DNA of 64,000 bases. Source: Gari tellinella (lineage: Eukaryota > Mollusca > Bivalvia > Cardiida > Psammobiidae). The stretch spans positions 46,434,356-46,498,355 of the forward strand of contig OV277870.1 of assembly GCA_922989275.2 (NCBI GenBank). The letters are read 5' to 3'. The notes below the pieces were generated by a model, which saw only the letters and a list, made by a program, of their open reading frames with translations, did no database searches and had not been told where the DNA came from. Made by a program: the position numbers and the translations under genes. Below are positions 8,219 to 17,663 of this stretch, one piece after another (position 1 is the first letter of the stretch; every line of letters begins with the position of its first letter).

Positions 8219-8307
8219 GGTTGATGCAAGACTCGAACCCGTGCTTGATAAAATGTTTCCCGATCATGCCTCTTTTAGCCCTACGTCTTATTCACTACGC
8301 TATGTTT
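8219..8307 (-). repeat. tRNA-like sequence, minus strand
   Basis: On the minus strand, an A-box-like TAGCGTAGTGA and B box GGTTCGAGTCT (8229-8239 in plus coordinates), ending TTGCATCAACCT. It is related to the copy at 7629-7728 and lies in the opposite orientation about 490 bp away. Confidence 0.5.
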
Positions 8308-9240
8308 TCGATAGCTAATACCTTTATTATTTGTACAAATAACTAACAGTTTTCTTTTAAAAATTGCCACGAGGATATCCGAAATGCTGATCTCCCTTAA
8401 AAATGGACTCGGCGACCCCGTGACACGTCTAACCTAGTTGTTTGACTATATCAATAGGTTGTATTGTGTATAATGTAAACAGTGTTTTATGTTTCATGTT
8501 GTTGGATTGAATATGTTGTTTGTGCATTAAATACATAATAAATACGAAAGAAGACTCAAGCAGGAAACGCAACACAAACAATACACCCATCTCTAAAGCA
8601 GAACACACACACAGCCATACCATAACACACACACGCACGCAATCCCACACACCAAACAGAAAACAAAACGCAAGACAAACATAAAGCAAAGTGAACATAG
8701 GAGCCCGCCTTGGTACGGTCAGCAGCAATCAATAATTAATTATAAATTAACCAGTAACAACCACTGGGGGTTAAACCTGGGTTTAGGGGCGCCCAACCTC
8801 ACACTTATCTCCTATATTCACCTATAAAGACGAACAGTGTACATAAAATATAAACCCTGTTCCACAACCTTACAATCAAAAAGACCGCCAGCACAGTAAG
8901 TAAATATATGTAAAACATCTAAAAAAATTCTATGACAAGATTATTAGTAACACAGGAAAGAATTAAACATTCAAGCCCGTGCTAAAAATAACCCACTATG
9001 GCAACGGTCAAATTGCTGTATTCCCCTGACTTTTATAATTTGACATGTTCCCATTTCCTCTGTCATATTGTGCCTGCTTAAGAGTTGTCAACTTTAAACA
9101 TTTTGCATCCTGAAGACAAAGGTCTAACAGTTTGGAATTAGCTACAACGCCGCAGTCTGAAACGGATATACTCATTTTGCAGGCAAGTCGCGATCGGTAA
9201 GCTCAGGGTTATATATGTTTTGATTATAAAAAGAGAAATG
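8308..9240. other. No gene seen
   Basis: AT-rich sequence with a C/A-rich stretch at about 8590-8660 (imperfect ACAC repeats). No reading frame or repeat family is recognised. Confidence 0.4.
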
Positions 9241-9421
9241 CAGTAAAACCTCTCTATTACGACCACTAAATTGGGCCAAATATTAGACGTTAAAGGCAGA
9301 TGACTTCTTAAAGCAATGTTAACAAGGAACAGAAAGCTCCTAACCTTGCTTTAAGTGTCACCTGTCTTTTATACAGACAATTAGCCTTCTTTTTAGTGTT
9401 CGTAATAGAGAGGTTCTACTG
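9241..9421. mobile_element. MITE C1 (CAGTAAAACC ends)
   Basis: Defines family C: ends CAGTAAAACCTCTCTATTAC / its complement, TA at the target, total about 200 bp. CAGT ends and TA targets fit the Tc1/mariner-pogo group, and the TIR resembles Tigger-type ends. In this copy the central type-2 hairpin is partly deleted (CAGAAAGCTCC followed directly by the other arm's ACCTTGCTTTAAG). Confidence 0.75.
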
Positions 9422-9565
9422 TACGTTGCATGTGTAGAATTCATTTAAACGATTATATTATATCAAATACTTAATTGAAAGTAAGAAATATACATAGTTA
9501 TATCTTATTTAGGTTTGAATTAAACATGGAGACTATCTTACTTATTTCTAATATTTTGGCATTTA

Positions 9566-9736
9566 CAGTAAAACCCTATTACGACCATTAAATTAAATTG
9601 ATTATTATGTGTTTTCTATATGTGACTGCTTACAAAAAGGTGATAGTGAAACAGAAAGCTCCTTTAAAGTTGTCATCTGTATTTTATATATTCAATTAGC
9701 AAACGTTTTATTGGTCATAATAGAGAGATACAAGTG
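9566..9736. mobile_element. MITE C2, diverged
   Basis: TA-flanked. The left end CAGTAAAACCCTATTACG and the right end CATAATAGAGAGATAC are recognisable; one hairpin arm is largely lost. C1 and C2 lie 145 bp apart in the same orientation. Confidence 0.6.
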
Positions 9737-9939
9737 TATGTTCAAGATAATAAAATTAAGTCCGTAGTGAATAATTTAGAGACCTGGCCACACATATACG
9801 TCGGGTATCGCAATGTTTGGTTTGGTCTCTAAACTGTTTGTCACTCAGAAAAAGATATATCGTTGGATTCCATTAAATTTATTATTCTCCTGTCATGTTT
9901 ACGTTCCATTTGATAGCATTCCGGTTAAACTTCGTTAAA
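9737..9939. other. No clear feature
   Basis: Contains a fragment GTTTGGTTTGGTCTCTAAACTGTTTG near 9820 (two pieces of a type-1 hairpin), suggesting an older decayed MITE. Confidence 0.3.
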
Positions 9940-10167
9940 CCCTTTCATGATCACATTTATCGTGAGGATGTTTACCCCTTCACCGCCATATGGTAGTCCG
10001 CTTCAATTGTGTTGTTTGCAATATCATTTCAAAGTTGGATTTAAGAAAGTTTAAATGACGTAATTTCAAAACAAGTGTCAAACAGTTTTGATCCGCGTTA
10101 CGCGGCGTCTGATCAGGATCAAAACTGTTTTCAAATGTGCTTTATGACGTCATTGAGAGGGAAAGGG
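9940..10167 (-). mobile_element. MITE E1
   Basis: Defines family E: TTAA target, ends CCCTTTCACTCTCAATGACG and CCCTTTCATGATCA with an inner CCCCTTCACCG, and a type-1 hairpin beside GCGTCATT. piggyBac-like by its TTAA target and CCCTTT ends. Here it is inverted; the hairpin (about 10080-10130) has one shortened arm (missing the CAGATCAGA box on the left) but keeps GCGTTACGCGGCGTCTGATC. The flanking TTAA copies are eroded (TTAA / TTAC). Confidence 0.65.
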
Positions 10168-10431
10168 TTACACGTTAAAGAACGGCATCTTTCTTACTGA
10201 AAATGTATCACTAGTCAAGGCTCTTCATTGATTTACCCTGAATGCGCTGGTATTCATAGTTTGGAACCTTATCAGACACCGAATAAACGGGCGTCTGACC
10301 AAGATTTGTAAATATTCTGACATACGTTTCTTTAGTAAAATTGAATGAAACATAAATTTAAGAGATAGAGTAGACGGCAAATTTTCAACAGGAAACACTA
10401 TGACGGCAGGAGCTGACTTCTATTCACGTGG

Positions 10432-10500
10432 CGGACGTTGTCCAGTAGTAACACACTTAACTACGATTCCAGGGGTTGTGACTTCGATCCCCCGTCGGAC
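10432..10500 (+). repeat. tRNA-like sequence related to the SINE at 55226
   Basis: GTTGTCCAGTAGTAACAC followed by GACTTCGATCCCCCGTCGGAC parallels the head of the 55-kb SINE (TAGTCCAGTGG, GAGTTCGATCCCCCGCCGGAC). The A box has lost a G. The SINE body is absent, so this is only a truncated head. Confidence 0.5.
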
Positions 10501-10504
10501 TGAA

Positions 10505-10917
10505 CCCTTTGGATAAGACTTAATAGACTGAAATATGACGTATCACTGCTTTATACTTGGTATCCGAAAGAATAAGATAACTCGATAATAACTGTAGGGC
10601 ATCGCGTCCGGGTTTTCTGTATCCGCTTACTTATCTCAGGTGTTTCAAAGTAGCCAATAGATGTCAGAAACGGATGATAACAAACAAATAAACCAAACAA
10701 ACCTCAAGTATGTACTTTGTATATGTGCATTTGAGAAACAGTTAAAGGTGTGTGTATAAGATACGTACCCGGTTATTTGTACTTACATGAAAGATCATTC
10801 AACATATTGAACACTACTTTCAAATGTTTTGTAACAGATATTTGGCGTTATTTTGGCCATTAACGAATGATGCAAAGTAAACTGTTAATTCGGAAACTGT
10901 AGAACACTATTGATGCA
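10505..10917. other. No feature seen
   Basis: Short frames only. No repeat family recognised. Confidence 0.35.
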
Positions 10918-11364
10918 CAGTAAAACCTCTATATTACAATCATGAACTTGTGTTAATTATTTGCTGTACATCCCATGTGACTGCTTAAAGAACACTGAAA
11001 GTAAAACAGAACGCTCCTTTAGAAGCTTTCTGTTTTACTGTCATCTTACTTTAACCCTTTGAACCCTAGTCCCGCATATAGACGTCCTTTTCAAACAGTG
11101 CACTTGTGGATAGCACACTTGTCCTGTGCAAACAGTGAAGACCCAGACCAGAGGGCTCCGAAAGGAGCCCTCTGATCAGGGTCTTCACTGTTTCTCATAA
11201 TACCAAACATTGACAAAAACAACCCTTAAAAGTCAGAAATGGACTAGACTAAATGGAGACTGGAATTGTCCATTTAAAGTTTCAGGGAGAAAAGAGTTAA
11301 GCTGTCACTTATCTTCATACAATCAAATGGTCTTACCTTTGTTGTCGTTATAGATACTTTTACT
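10918..11364. mobile_element. MITE C3, interrupted by G1
   Basis: Left end CAGTAAAACCTCTATATTAC. The type-2 hairpin is nearly complete (GAAAGTAAAACAG, GCTCCTTTAGAAGC, CTGTTTTACTGTC). It is cut at the TTAA of its own CTTTAAGC motif by G1 (11055-11296) and resumes with GCTGTCACTTATC. The right end is diverged. Confidence 0.7.
11055..11296 (+). mobile_element. MITE G1
   Basis: Defines family G: TTAA target duplicated (11051-11054, 11297-11300), left end CCCTTTGAACCCTAGTCCCG, right end AGGGAGRAAAGAG, about 242 bp. piggyBac-like by target and CCCTTT. Central type-1 hairpin 11129-11193: CAAACAG, 8 bases TGAAGACC, CAGACCAGAGGGCTCC, then the mirror arm with TCTGATCAGG. It is inserted inside C3. Confidence 0.85.
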
Positions 11365-11580
11365 TTCTACCCTATAAACCTTCCTACCTTTCCGCGGTTC
11401 TGGGACTTAATTGTCATAGGGGATATGTTTGTCTTTTAATAGAGATTATACTCTTTACCAATAACTAAAAGGAAGGCAGGTTTGTGGTTTTGATCCATTA
11501 TGGTAGGGAATGAGATTTGCCGAAATCAGTTATCCCTCGTCATAATCACCGGCTAATCCCTTCACCTCATTCATTGGCGC
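11365..11580. other. No feature seen
   Basis: Short interval between MITEs. No reading frame or repeat recognised. Confidence 0.3.
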
Positions 11581-11582
11581 TA

Positions 11583-11827
11583 CAGTGGAGAATCTGTTAT
11601 TCTTTCCCGTTTAAACGCAAACGTACGCAAACGCAAAACACTAAAACGTAGAAAAGAATAACTTTTGGACAATTCTGATAATTCATGTTTATCTTGGTGG
11701 CAAACAGTTTGGAGCCAGATCAGACGCCGGGTTACCCGGCGTCTGATCTGGCTCCAAATTGTTTGCACTGCAAATAATAGTTTTAGCGTAAACGCGTTTT
11801 TTGGAAAAAATAACAGATTATCCACAG
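11583..11827 (+). mobile_element. MITE A1
   Basis: Defines family A: TA target, ends CAGTGGAGAATCTGTTATTC followed by TTTCCCGTTTAAACGC on one side and CCAATAAACGCGTTTACGC on the other, total about 246 bp. Tc1/mariner-like by CAGT ends and TA target. The off-centre type-1 hairpin is CAAACAG, TTTGGAGC, CAGATCAGA, CGCCGGGTTACCCGGCG and the mirror arm, almost perfectly paired here. The right end has point changes (ATCCACAGTA). Short frames that cross it (VWSQIRRRVTRRLI) recur in every copy and are by-products of the repeat. Confidence 0.85.
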
Positions 11828-12484
11828 TATATGACATATTCAGTGTCACAGTGTCGTAAAGCCAAACTCAATCATACACCCACAAGGGTTCTAGCATGCA
11901 CTAAACAACCTTCCTAGAGTTTTCCGCGAAAATCAAAATGGTGTCGACGGGTGTTTCACACACAAATATTTTGAAAAGATAAAACATTGTCCTTTGGTAA
12001 AGATAAAAATTCTATCGAATTGGATTGAAACTAACAAATATACGGAAAAGACGTTTTTCTTGACCAATAATGAAGTGTATGATACAGCTACAACGGTATC
12101 TAATTCGATAAATTATCAAAGGAAGCAATACACAACTTACTCATAACTGGGTACTTACCAATATCACATTCATTTGCTGCTTACGTTCTAAAACTATTTC
12201 CATATCTTAAAAATACTAATTGTCTACTACCATCTAGCATATGAAACTTTTCTTTACTGGGGGAAGGTCTTATTTAATGTTGATAGAACTTGTGACCTAA
12301 CTCTTTTTCCTTTATTTCTATGTTAAGTTAAGAATGAATGTTTGTAAATTACTTTGGAAATAAAATATGTTTAAACTAAACTTAAACTATGATAAACAAC
12401 CATTTCCAGTGCAAACATTTGTAGTCGGACCAGAAGTCGGTTAACTTCGGCGGCTTATCAGGCTCCAAAATATGTGCAGTTACA
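11828..12484. other. No gene; one decayed hairpin
   Basis: Around 12410-12475 GTGCAAACATTTGTAGTCGGACC and GGCTTATCAGGCTCC look like a degraded type-1 hairpin. The rest is unrecognised. Confidence 0.35.
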
Positions 12485-12848
12485 CAGAGCCCAATCTCTA
12501 TAACGACACCAACTGGGAGATACACAAATATGTGCGTTGTTCGGAGGGAGTCGTTATAGGAAGGGAAATTGGCTAACATTTGCAAACAGCTTGAATCCAG
12601 ATCAGACGCCGCGTCACGCGGCGTCTGGTCTGGATTCAAGCTGTTTGTCACTCGTCATTAAAAATGTTTCTGTCAAAATGTCAAATATGCAACTTTGAGG
12701 AAAACAGCAGACTACAATTTTACATGTAAGCAGATGATATTGCAGAAGTACAAAATTCGGACCAAAGTGTCTTGTTTGGGGAACTGATAAAAGGGTTGTT
12801 GTAAGGAGGGATTCGTTGTTGGGAGGGCCGTTGTAGGGAGGAACGCTG
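12485..12848 (-). mobile_element. MITE D1
   Basis: Defines family D: ends like CAGTGCTCCCTCCCTATAAC, TA target, about 350 bp, with repeated CCTCCGAACAACG and GTCGTTRTAGRGAGGG subterminal motifs. Pogo/Tigger-like by ends. The type-1 hairpin (about 12583-12650) has CAAACAG, CTTGAATC, CAGATCAGA, CGCCGCGTCACGCGGCG and is well paired. Both ends carry changes (CAGAGCCC at the left). Confidence 0.75.
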
Positions 12849-13057
12849 TAGAAATAAATCATCAGCATTTTTGAAAATAAGCTCATTTTCTACAATTCCG
12901 GTAAGATAATATACCAGACAGGAAAACTGCTGACTGTAAAAGTTTAGAATGATTAAAAATGAAAATTCGTACCGACTTAATGAAAATTAAACTCAAACAG
13001 AATGAAAAGAATTATGCAGAAAATGACATTTGTTTAAAATGACGTCGAATGATTTAA
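12849..13057. other. No feature seen
   Basis: AT-rich spacer between D1 and the R element. Confidence 0.3.
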
Positions 13058-13577
13058 AGCGACTCGCAACCAGATGGTGCATTTGCAAAAATAAAATACT
13101 TAAATATAACCAAAAGGGTAGCATTATCGTGCATCTGACATTGGAAAAATATGACCAGTCTAATAGCACCCTCTCGAAAAGTATTTAAATCTTATTTTTT
13201 TTTGATAGTTCCCGTCGTTTTATCCATAGCGTCGAAAGTTGCTATAGAAATTGACCACGGGCTCAGACATAAGCTCGAGCCGAATTATGAAGTTGTATGC
13301 ACTTTCGATCGCTACACAGTGAAATACGTTAAATGGATCCGAGAGTTGTGGATAGTTCCGTTGCCCATTGGTCTAAGCGGTTTCCCTATTTTGCCTTCTG
13401 CCCGCCAATGCTGGGCCCCGGGTTCGAATCCCACCAGAGCCCAATAATTTTTTTTATTGAAATACATTTTTTAAACAGAATTTCTTAACCTAAACTAATT
13501 TTTTACCATTTATATAAGCGTTTGACACATATTTTTAAAATTACTTTTTTTAATGCTAAATCTGGTTGCGAGTCTCT
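13058..13577 (+). mobile_element. MITE R, copy 1 (carries a tRNA-like sequence)
   Basis: TTAA flanks (13054-13057, 13578-13581) and inverted ends AGCGACTCGCAACCAGAT / AGAGACTCGCAACCAGAT. 520 bp with no frame of note. A tRNA-like sequence lies inside, and the second copy at 2630-4228 has it at the same place, so it is a fixed part of the element. TTAA plus AG-purine ends is compatible with Kolobok/T2-type MITEs; this is not decided. Confidence 0.75.
13361..13441 (+). repeat. tRNA-like sequence within MITE R
   Basis: A box TGGTCTAAGCGG (13369-13380) and B box GGTTCGAATCC (13421-13431) both match the Pol III consensus, 40 nt apart. The length (about 82 nt) suits a long-variable-arm tRNA. The ends GTTGCCC... 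and ...CAGAGCC do not make a clean acceptor stem. It could still act as an internal Pol III promoter. Confidence 0.6.
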
Positions 13578-13702
13578 TTAAAGCAGATACGCGCGATTCA
13601 GTTCATGGCCATGTAGAAAATGATATTTTTAAAACGTATAGATGATTATTTAAATCTGAGTGGGAAATTAGTTTGGAACCTGGTCAGACGTCGATTTATT
13701 CC

Positions 13703-13850
13703 GGGTCCGAGGTTACAAAGAGTTTGAGTAGTGTCTGATGTCGTTCTCAAGCATTTGATAGGTCAGATTTGAGAATTTTCTCAAATTTTCTCAATCAGTT
13801 GCTTGCGAACGATTCCAAACTCAACTCAAAGGTTTTATAACCTTGGTCCC
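13703..13850. mobile_element. Palindromic element N1
   Basis: Inverted halves GGTCCGAGGTTACAAAGAG / CAAAGGTTTTATAACCTTGG with TTTGAGT / ACTCAA and CGTTCTCAAGCATTTGAT / ATCAGTTGCTTGCGAACG. A second copy lies at 40023-40168. It sits between AGTTTGGAACCTGGTCAGACG and TGATCTTGCTCGAAACTG, the two arms of a type-1 hairpin, so it took the place of that hairpin's loop. Confidence 0.65.
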
Positions 13851-13936
13851 TGATCTTGCTCGAAACTGTTTGCAAATAGCATAAGGTATTGTACCACAAA
13901 CCAGTTTGTCTACCGATATTTACATATTGCGCATGT

Positions 13937-14167
13937 CACGGGGGGCCAACTACGTACATGTATTATCATCAAAATGTATTGCTACAATGTACGAACACCT
14001 ATATGGGTATTATAATAAATGTGTATTGCTACGAAGTCAGTGTATACAGTGAGAAAAGTTTGTCTACGAAAACAAAGTTGCCTTCGTAGCAATACAAATC
14101 TGTTATAATACCCATATAAGTTGTCGTAGCAAAACATTTCATCGTAATACCTAGTTGGCCCCCAGTG
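13937..14167. mobile_element. MITE O with CAC ends
   Basis: 231 bp, long imperfect inverted repeats starting CACGGGGGGCCAACTA / CACTGGGGGCCAACTA and continuing through ATGGGTATTATAA and GTATTGCTACGAAG. The 5-bp sequence CATGT flanks both sides. CAC termini plus a 5-bp duplication fit Transib; this rests on ends only. Confidence 0.6.
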
Positions 14168-14230
14168 CATGTGAGTCTGAATGAATTAAACTAATTTGAA
14201 TTCACAGAATGTTTCTATAATGTCATTATA

Positions 14231-14433
14231 CAGTGAAACCTCTCTTTTACGCCCACTAAAACAAAGGTAATTGATTTCATAAAACACAGGTGACAGCCTA
14301 AAGCAAGGTGAACGTAACTCAGAAAGCTCATAAAGGAGCTTTCTTTGTAACGGTCGCCTTACTTTAAGCAGTGACCTGTGTTAAACAATAACTAACTAAC
14401 ATAATTGTGTGGTCATGATAGTGATGTTAAACT
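14231..14433. mobile_element. MITE C4
   Basis: TA then CAGTGAAACCTCTCTTTTAC. Type-2 hairpin with AAGCAAGGTGAACGTAAC, GAAAGCTCATAAAGGAGC and a diverged second arm. The right end is poor (GGTCATGATAGTGATG). Confidence 0.6.
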
Positions 14434-14560
14434 ATTTGGTTAAGTAAAACCAATAAGTATCTATGTTATCCACTCGAGAACCCGGCTACCAAAGCCGCAT
14501 TAAGGAACAATTAAATCATGTTTTTGTTGTCTAAACTACTACAAGGTATCAACCCCTTAA

Positions 14561-14803
14561 CTATTTCCTCCCTGAAAGCTCAAATTGACCATTCTACTTT
14601 TCAATTTATTGTCGTCCATTTTTGACATTTTAGGGTTGATTTTAACAATATATGTCAAAATGACAAACAATGTAGACCCTGATCAGAGGGCTCCTGAAGG
14701 AGCCCTCTGGTCAGGATCTACAATGTTTGCATTGGACAAATGTACTCCTCACAGGTTCACTGTTTGCAAATGACGCATATATGCGTGACTAGGGTTCAAA
14801 GAA
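14561..14803 (-). mobile_element. MITE G4 (inverted)
   Basis: TTAA on both sides (14557-14560, 14804-14807). Hairpin CAAACAA, TGTAGACC, CTGATCAGA, GGGCTCCTGAAGGAGCCC: the 8-base segment differs from the GAAGACC type of G1-G3, with matching change in the opposite arm. About 50 bp of flanking sequence ending GGTATCAACCCCTTAA / TGTATCAACCCCTTAA is repeated on both sides. Confidence 0.8.
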
Positions 14804-14859
14804 TTAACCAATGATGTGTTGTCTCAACTACTACTATGTATCAACCCCTTAACCATTGA

Positions 14860-16828
14860 TGTGACTTGGACTGTGCACTGTAATGTGCAAACAGGTTTGA
14901 TTCTTGACATCTATCTAGCAACTCTACGCCTTATTACATGTATTGTTTTCGATTTTGCTAAGGTCGAAATGCCGGAAATATTAATTTTATTTTTTTTTCT
15001 GTTGAAATATAGAGAGCGAATTTCTTTTGATACATACATGTAGCATCCGGGGCAATATGGGGACTAACGCATTACTCCACATATACTACGTTTTACGACT
15101 CTCACTGTTTTCTCACGAAGATAGTCCCCATGTAGGACATCCTGAACATTAAACAGGTCTGACATTTTCTGTTATCCTAGCAGATGGTAGCTCCAAAAAT
15201 GAAACAGGATCATTCTGCTTTAACTTTAACTTGCAGTAAGTGGCTACCTGTCCTAACAGCTAGAACACATGCTTTAAAATTAAGGGTTAATATAACGTTA
15301 CAATACTGTAAAACCAAATTATTGTAAATACTTAACAAACGTGTATGTTCGGTATTCATTCAGCCAGTTTTTAGAACTTAAGAATCAAGAGCCAAAACTT
15401 TTGTAAGGTTTTTATGCATACCATGAGTGTGCCCAAATCGATAACTGTCTTTAGCACACTCCACGGGTCGTTGTTGGTGTGGACGTAAATGTATGATTTT
15501 CGCACCACTCATACATATTTAGAAAGACACTTCAAGGAAAGCGAGCCTTGTAGTCTAGTACAAGTGTTATAGATTTAGTTAGGATTTGTGTAAGTTTCAC
15601 TTAACCCATTGCTTACCGTTCTCGATTTAACTGATATTTGCAAACAGTATGGACCCAGATATAGATCCACGCTGTTTGCAACTCGTATTAAAGATTCTTT
15701 AATTGAACCACATGTATGCATTCATATTGATATTCCAAGGATTGGAGTTGGTCCTTTCTTTCAAAGCATAAGCTATTCCGACAGGGTAAATATTAATTCA
15801 TTTGTTACATAAAAGAATATCAGCATTCAACAGCTAAGCTTTTAAAACAGTGACACCATTTAACCGAAATGAGTCTAATTGTAGCCTAATATCTTGGAAA
15901 CTATTTGTACACTAACAATTAATACCTGATCATCCCTTTCCATGGTTCGTGTGAATTTGTGATAACTATTGCCAAACAATTGATCTAGACGAGACGCCGA
16001 GCAACTCGGTGGTTCATCGGTGTCTTATCTGGATACACACTGTTTGTCTCTTAGATAATTCTTTCTGAAAAAAAGAGTATTTTAAAGAATTGTTCCAGAC
16101 AAAACACTTGTGCAGACAACACTTACGAAGCGTGCGTATGTGCGTTGTAGAACAGAACAGAACAGAACATATTTTATTTTTTGACTTATACATACAGTAT
16201 CTCGTCAATACAAAACAAATAATATTCACAATAGTCACGTAATCCATTAATGGATCAAATATTAGAATATATTTAGATCTTCGTATCAGTATACATACAT
16301 AGTATGTGATTATTTTAATTGGAGATACACTTTATTAATCTCTTTTATAACACTACACATCGCACAATGAAGGTCAGAAACAACACAGAAAGCTCCTGAC
16401 GAGGCTTTCTGCGCAATTTCTATCCCGCATTTGGGCGTTTCTTTGTCTTTAGATAAAAGTATATATATATAACACACATAGCTAACTTTCCTATATTAAG
16501 TTGTACAGTGCAGGTGAAAACTAGCACAGGGGGGCTCTACATGAGCTCCCTGCATTACTTTTATCCTGAATTGCGCAAGCACTGTATATTAATTTGAGAT
16601 GAACTATAACAGTTACTATTGTATCAATATTCACAGCATAACATAAGAAGGGTTCGTATTCGAATTGCTAGTTTTCAAATACAAAGAAAGATATACCCTT
16701 TTATACTGCACTTACAATATAGATCCAGATAAATTCATTCAGCAGCAACAGCCCTGATTAGCGTAGACTAATGCAGCTTCACAAGGGTTGATTCGAATCT
16801 CGACTCTCACGAAAATGATTTTTCTGCC
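14860..16828. other. No gene; scattered hairpin remnants
   Basis: 15640-15683 has CAAACAG, TATGGACC, CAGAT, then ATCCACGCTGTTTGC: a collapsed type-1 hairpin. 15965-16050 is another degraded one. AGAAC is repeated four times near 16150-16170. 16380-16420 and 16505-16560 hold small inverted repeats (GAAAGCTCC/GGCTTTC; GGGGGGCTC/GAGCTCCC). A weak tRNA-like B box (GATTCGAATCTC) lies at 16789. Nothing else is recognised. Confidence 0.4.
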
Positions 16829-16832
16829 TTAA

Positions 16833-17051
16833 CTCTTTCACTACCAAGTTTAATAGTCTGCTTTAACCATCTTACCGTCAAAATATCGCCTGCATTGGTA
16901 GTGCTGTTTGCAATATTTTTAAGAATCTTAGACTGAAGATATATTGATATGAGTGTCAAACAGTTTGGATCCAGATTAGACGCCGCGTTGGTGGCGTCTG
17001 ATTAGGGTCCAAACTGTTTGAAAGTTCGCCTTTTGGTGCCGTTTGAAAGAG
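16833..17051 (-). mobile_element. MITE E2
   Basis: TTAA left, TAAA right; inverted. Type-1 hairpin CAAACAG, TTTGGATC, CAGATTAGA, CGCCGCGTTGGTGGCG, TCTGATTAGG, GTCCAAACTGTTTG. The two arms share the unusual ATTAGA/TCTGATTAG reading only in part, so pairing is slightly eroded. The usual inner GTCGTCTGC stretch is partly deleted. Confidence 0.6.
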
Positions 17052-17410
17052 TAAATCTTAAAGTCAGAACTGCCTTAGGCTGGATTAGGATAAAATAAAT
17101 TCTACAAAACTAATCAGAGGATTGTGCAGAAATTCGAAATTAACGATAAAAATGAAACCATAGACACCAATAAGCGAGTTGGCAAACATCAGAAGATGTA
17201 AAATGTGGCATCCAAACTGTTTGACACAATAAATGAGCATTTCTTTAGTTGAGAATATAAAGCCTAACTTAGAAGTATTGTAGACATACGATTGAATGAA
17301 GGGGGAAAGGTTGAAAGCTACGAAAAAACTTGGAGCTGAAATAGATTAACTTAATTGTGAGTATGGGTCGTATTTCTTAAATAACTTACATGCAGATGAA
17401 GAACACGCAC
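17052..17410. other. No gene; hairpin scrap
   Basis: GGCATCCAAACTGTTTGACAC at 17207 is a single type-1 arm. The rest is unrecognised. Confidence 0.3.
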
Positions 17411-17663
17411 AGGGCTGCCATAAGTTGATCATAAAAATCCTAAGATTTCAAATGTTCAATTTTTCAGACGCATTTTACAAATTGTACCTTTACCCCATAG
17501 TCTGTTTCTTGTTTTGATGACACATGTATGCTTAAAACAGGTTGAAAGTAAAGCAGAATGCGCCTCAAGGCGCATTCTGCTTTACTTTCATCCTGTTTTA
17601 AGCTACGAACTGCTAGGATAAAAATCCGAATACTTAGGAAAAATCCGGAGAAATGGCAGCCCT
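17411..17663. mobile_element. MITE F1 (AGGGCTGCCAT ends) with a B-type core
   Basis: Ends AGGGCTGCCATAA / ATGGCAGCCCT with matching ATAAAAATCC / GGATAAAAATCC subterminal pieces; hAT-like in look, but no clean 8-bp duplication is visible. Inside it carries the left part of a family B element (CTTTACCCCATAGTCTGTTTC) and a perfect type-2 hairpin at about 17539-17603. So one core is carried by two kinds of ends. Confidence 0.65.

Noticed and set aside
8590..8660. AC microsatellite
   Set aside because: Too interrupted and short to list as a separate repeat.
11129..11193. Hairpins as bacterial-type terminators or microRNA genes
   Set aside because: No T-run follows, and the copies are repeats within MITEs; miRNA production is possible but nothing in the sequence shows it.
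11580..11849. Recurring frame with VWSQIRRRVTRRLI found at many places
   Set aside because: It lies within family A copies on both strands and is a translation of the hairpin and its flanks; it has no start context or conserved codon pattern.
17411..17663. Firm hAT assignment of family F
   Set aside because: The AGGGCTGCC ends look hAT-like, but no clear 8-bp duplication is seen at either copy.
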